Under the pieces are notes generated by a model. That model was not told where the DNA came from, did no database searches, and saw only the letters and a list, made by a program, of their open reading frames with translations. A stretch of 13,382 bases of DNA from Prauserella rugosa (lineage in GTDB: Bacteria > Actinomycetota > Actinomycetes > Mycobacteriales > Pseudonocardiaceae), in assembly GCF_000719975.1 (NCBI RefSeq), contig NZ_JOIJ01000040.1:1-13382 (forward strand), written 5' to 3'. Made by a program: the position numbers and the translations under genes. This document shows, piece after piece, positions 13,280 to 13,382 of this stretch. The first letter of the stretch is position 1, and every line of letters starts with the position of its first letter.

Positions 13280-13382
13280 CGGCCGAGCAACCCCACGGTT
13301 TCCCGGCGCAGTTGCAGCACCTGATCGAACCGCTCGTCGAGTTCGACGTCGTCCAGGGTCGGGGTGGTGCCCCTCGGGATGT
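13276..13382 (-). CDS. C-terminal end of an unidentified gene, truncated by the window edge
   Basis: Only about 34 codons lie in the window. The readable end is DDVELDERFDQVLQLRRETVGLLGR followed by TGA at 13276-13278, and the frame is open to the window edge. The TGA overlaps the ATG of the dehydrogenase gene (ATGA), the usual sign of a coupled operon. The peptide is helical and charged and I do not recognise its family. It probably acts in the same pathway as the dehydrogenase, but the function cannot be named. Confidence 0.6.
   Translation of the reverse strand, partial: IPRGTTPTLDDVELDERFDQVLQLRRETVGLLGR

Overview
This is a GC-rich window (roughly 70% G+C by eye) with strongly GC-ended codons, many GTG starts and short or overlapping gene junctions. 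That points to a high-GC actinobacterium, most likely a filamentous actinomycete of the Pseudonocardiaceae/Streptomyces type. The genus is an inference that I cannot confirm from sequence alone. No rRNA, tRNA, CRISPR array or intact mobile element was seen.

Layout. Positions 1-179 hold no convincing gene. Two minus-strand genes follow: a MmgE/PrpD-family enzyme (180-1562) and a GntR/FCD (FadR-type) regulator (1649-2413). A 210-base divergent control region (2414-2623) separates them from a plus-strand run of six tightly packed genes: MaoC-type hydratase (2624-3166), CaiB/BaiF CoA-transferase (3159-4370), acyl-CoA dehydrogenase (4376-5542), CitE-like CoA-ester lyase (5539-6375), hydantoinase/oxoprolinase subunit A (6401-8497) and subunit B (8494-10308). 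A strong intrinsic terminator (10313-10362) precedes an amidase-signature enzyme (10383-11705). Beyond it lies about 690 bases with no intact gene. This stretch carries hairpins, the C-terminal relic of a Gfo/Idh (inositol-dehydrogenase-like) oxidoreductase and a near-perfect 29-base palindrome with a related direct copy. The right end is a separate minus-strand unit: a beta-hydroxyacid dehydrogenase (12395-13279), translationally coupled to a gene that runs off the window.

How the genes may work together. CoA-transferase, acyl-CoA dehydrogenase, MaoC hydratase and CitE-like lyase form a logical chain: activate an acid, desaturate it, hydrate it, and split it into two small units. Together with a MmgE/PrpD protein (the family of cis-aconitate decarboxylase) this resembles the bacterial itaconate route (CoA-transferase, itaconyl-CoA hydratase, citramalyl-CoA lyase). 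Here an ATP-dependent hydantoinase/oxoprolinase pair and an amidase are attached. The working hypothesis is catabolism of a cyclic or linear amide that yields an itaconate-, mesaconate- or methylsuccinate-like diacid. The substrate is not proven.

Control. Two sites in the same orientation, sharing the core GTCYGATGTWTT, lie directly upstream of similar promoter-like boxes (TTGCGS, 18 bases, CAYACT). One faces the MmgE/PrpD gene and the other faces the MaoC operon. They are good candidates for operators of the FCD regulator and would make the locus a self-contained regulon.
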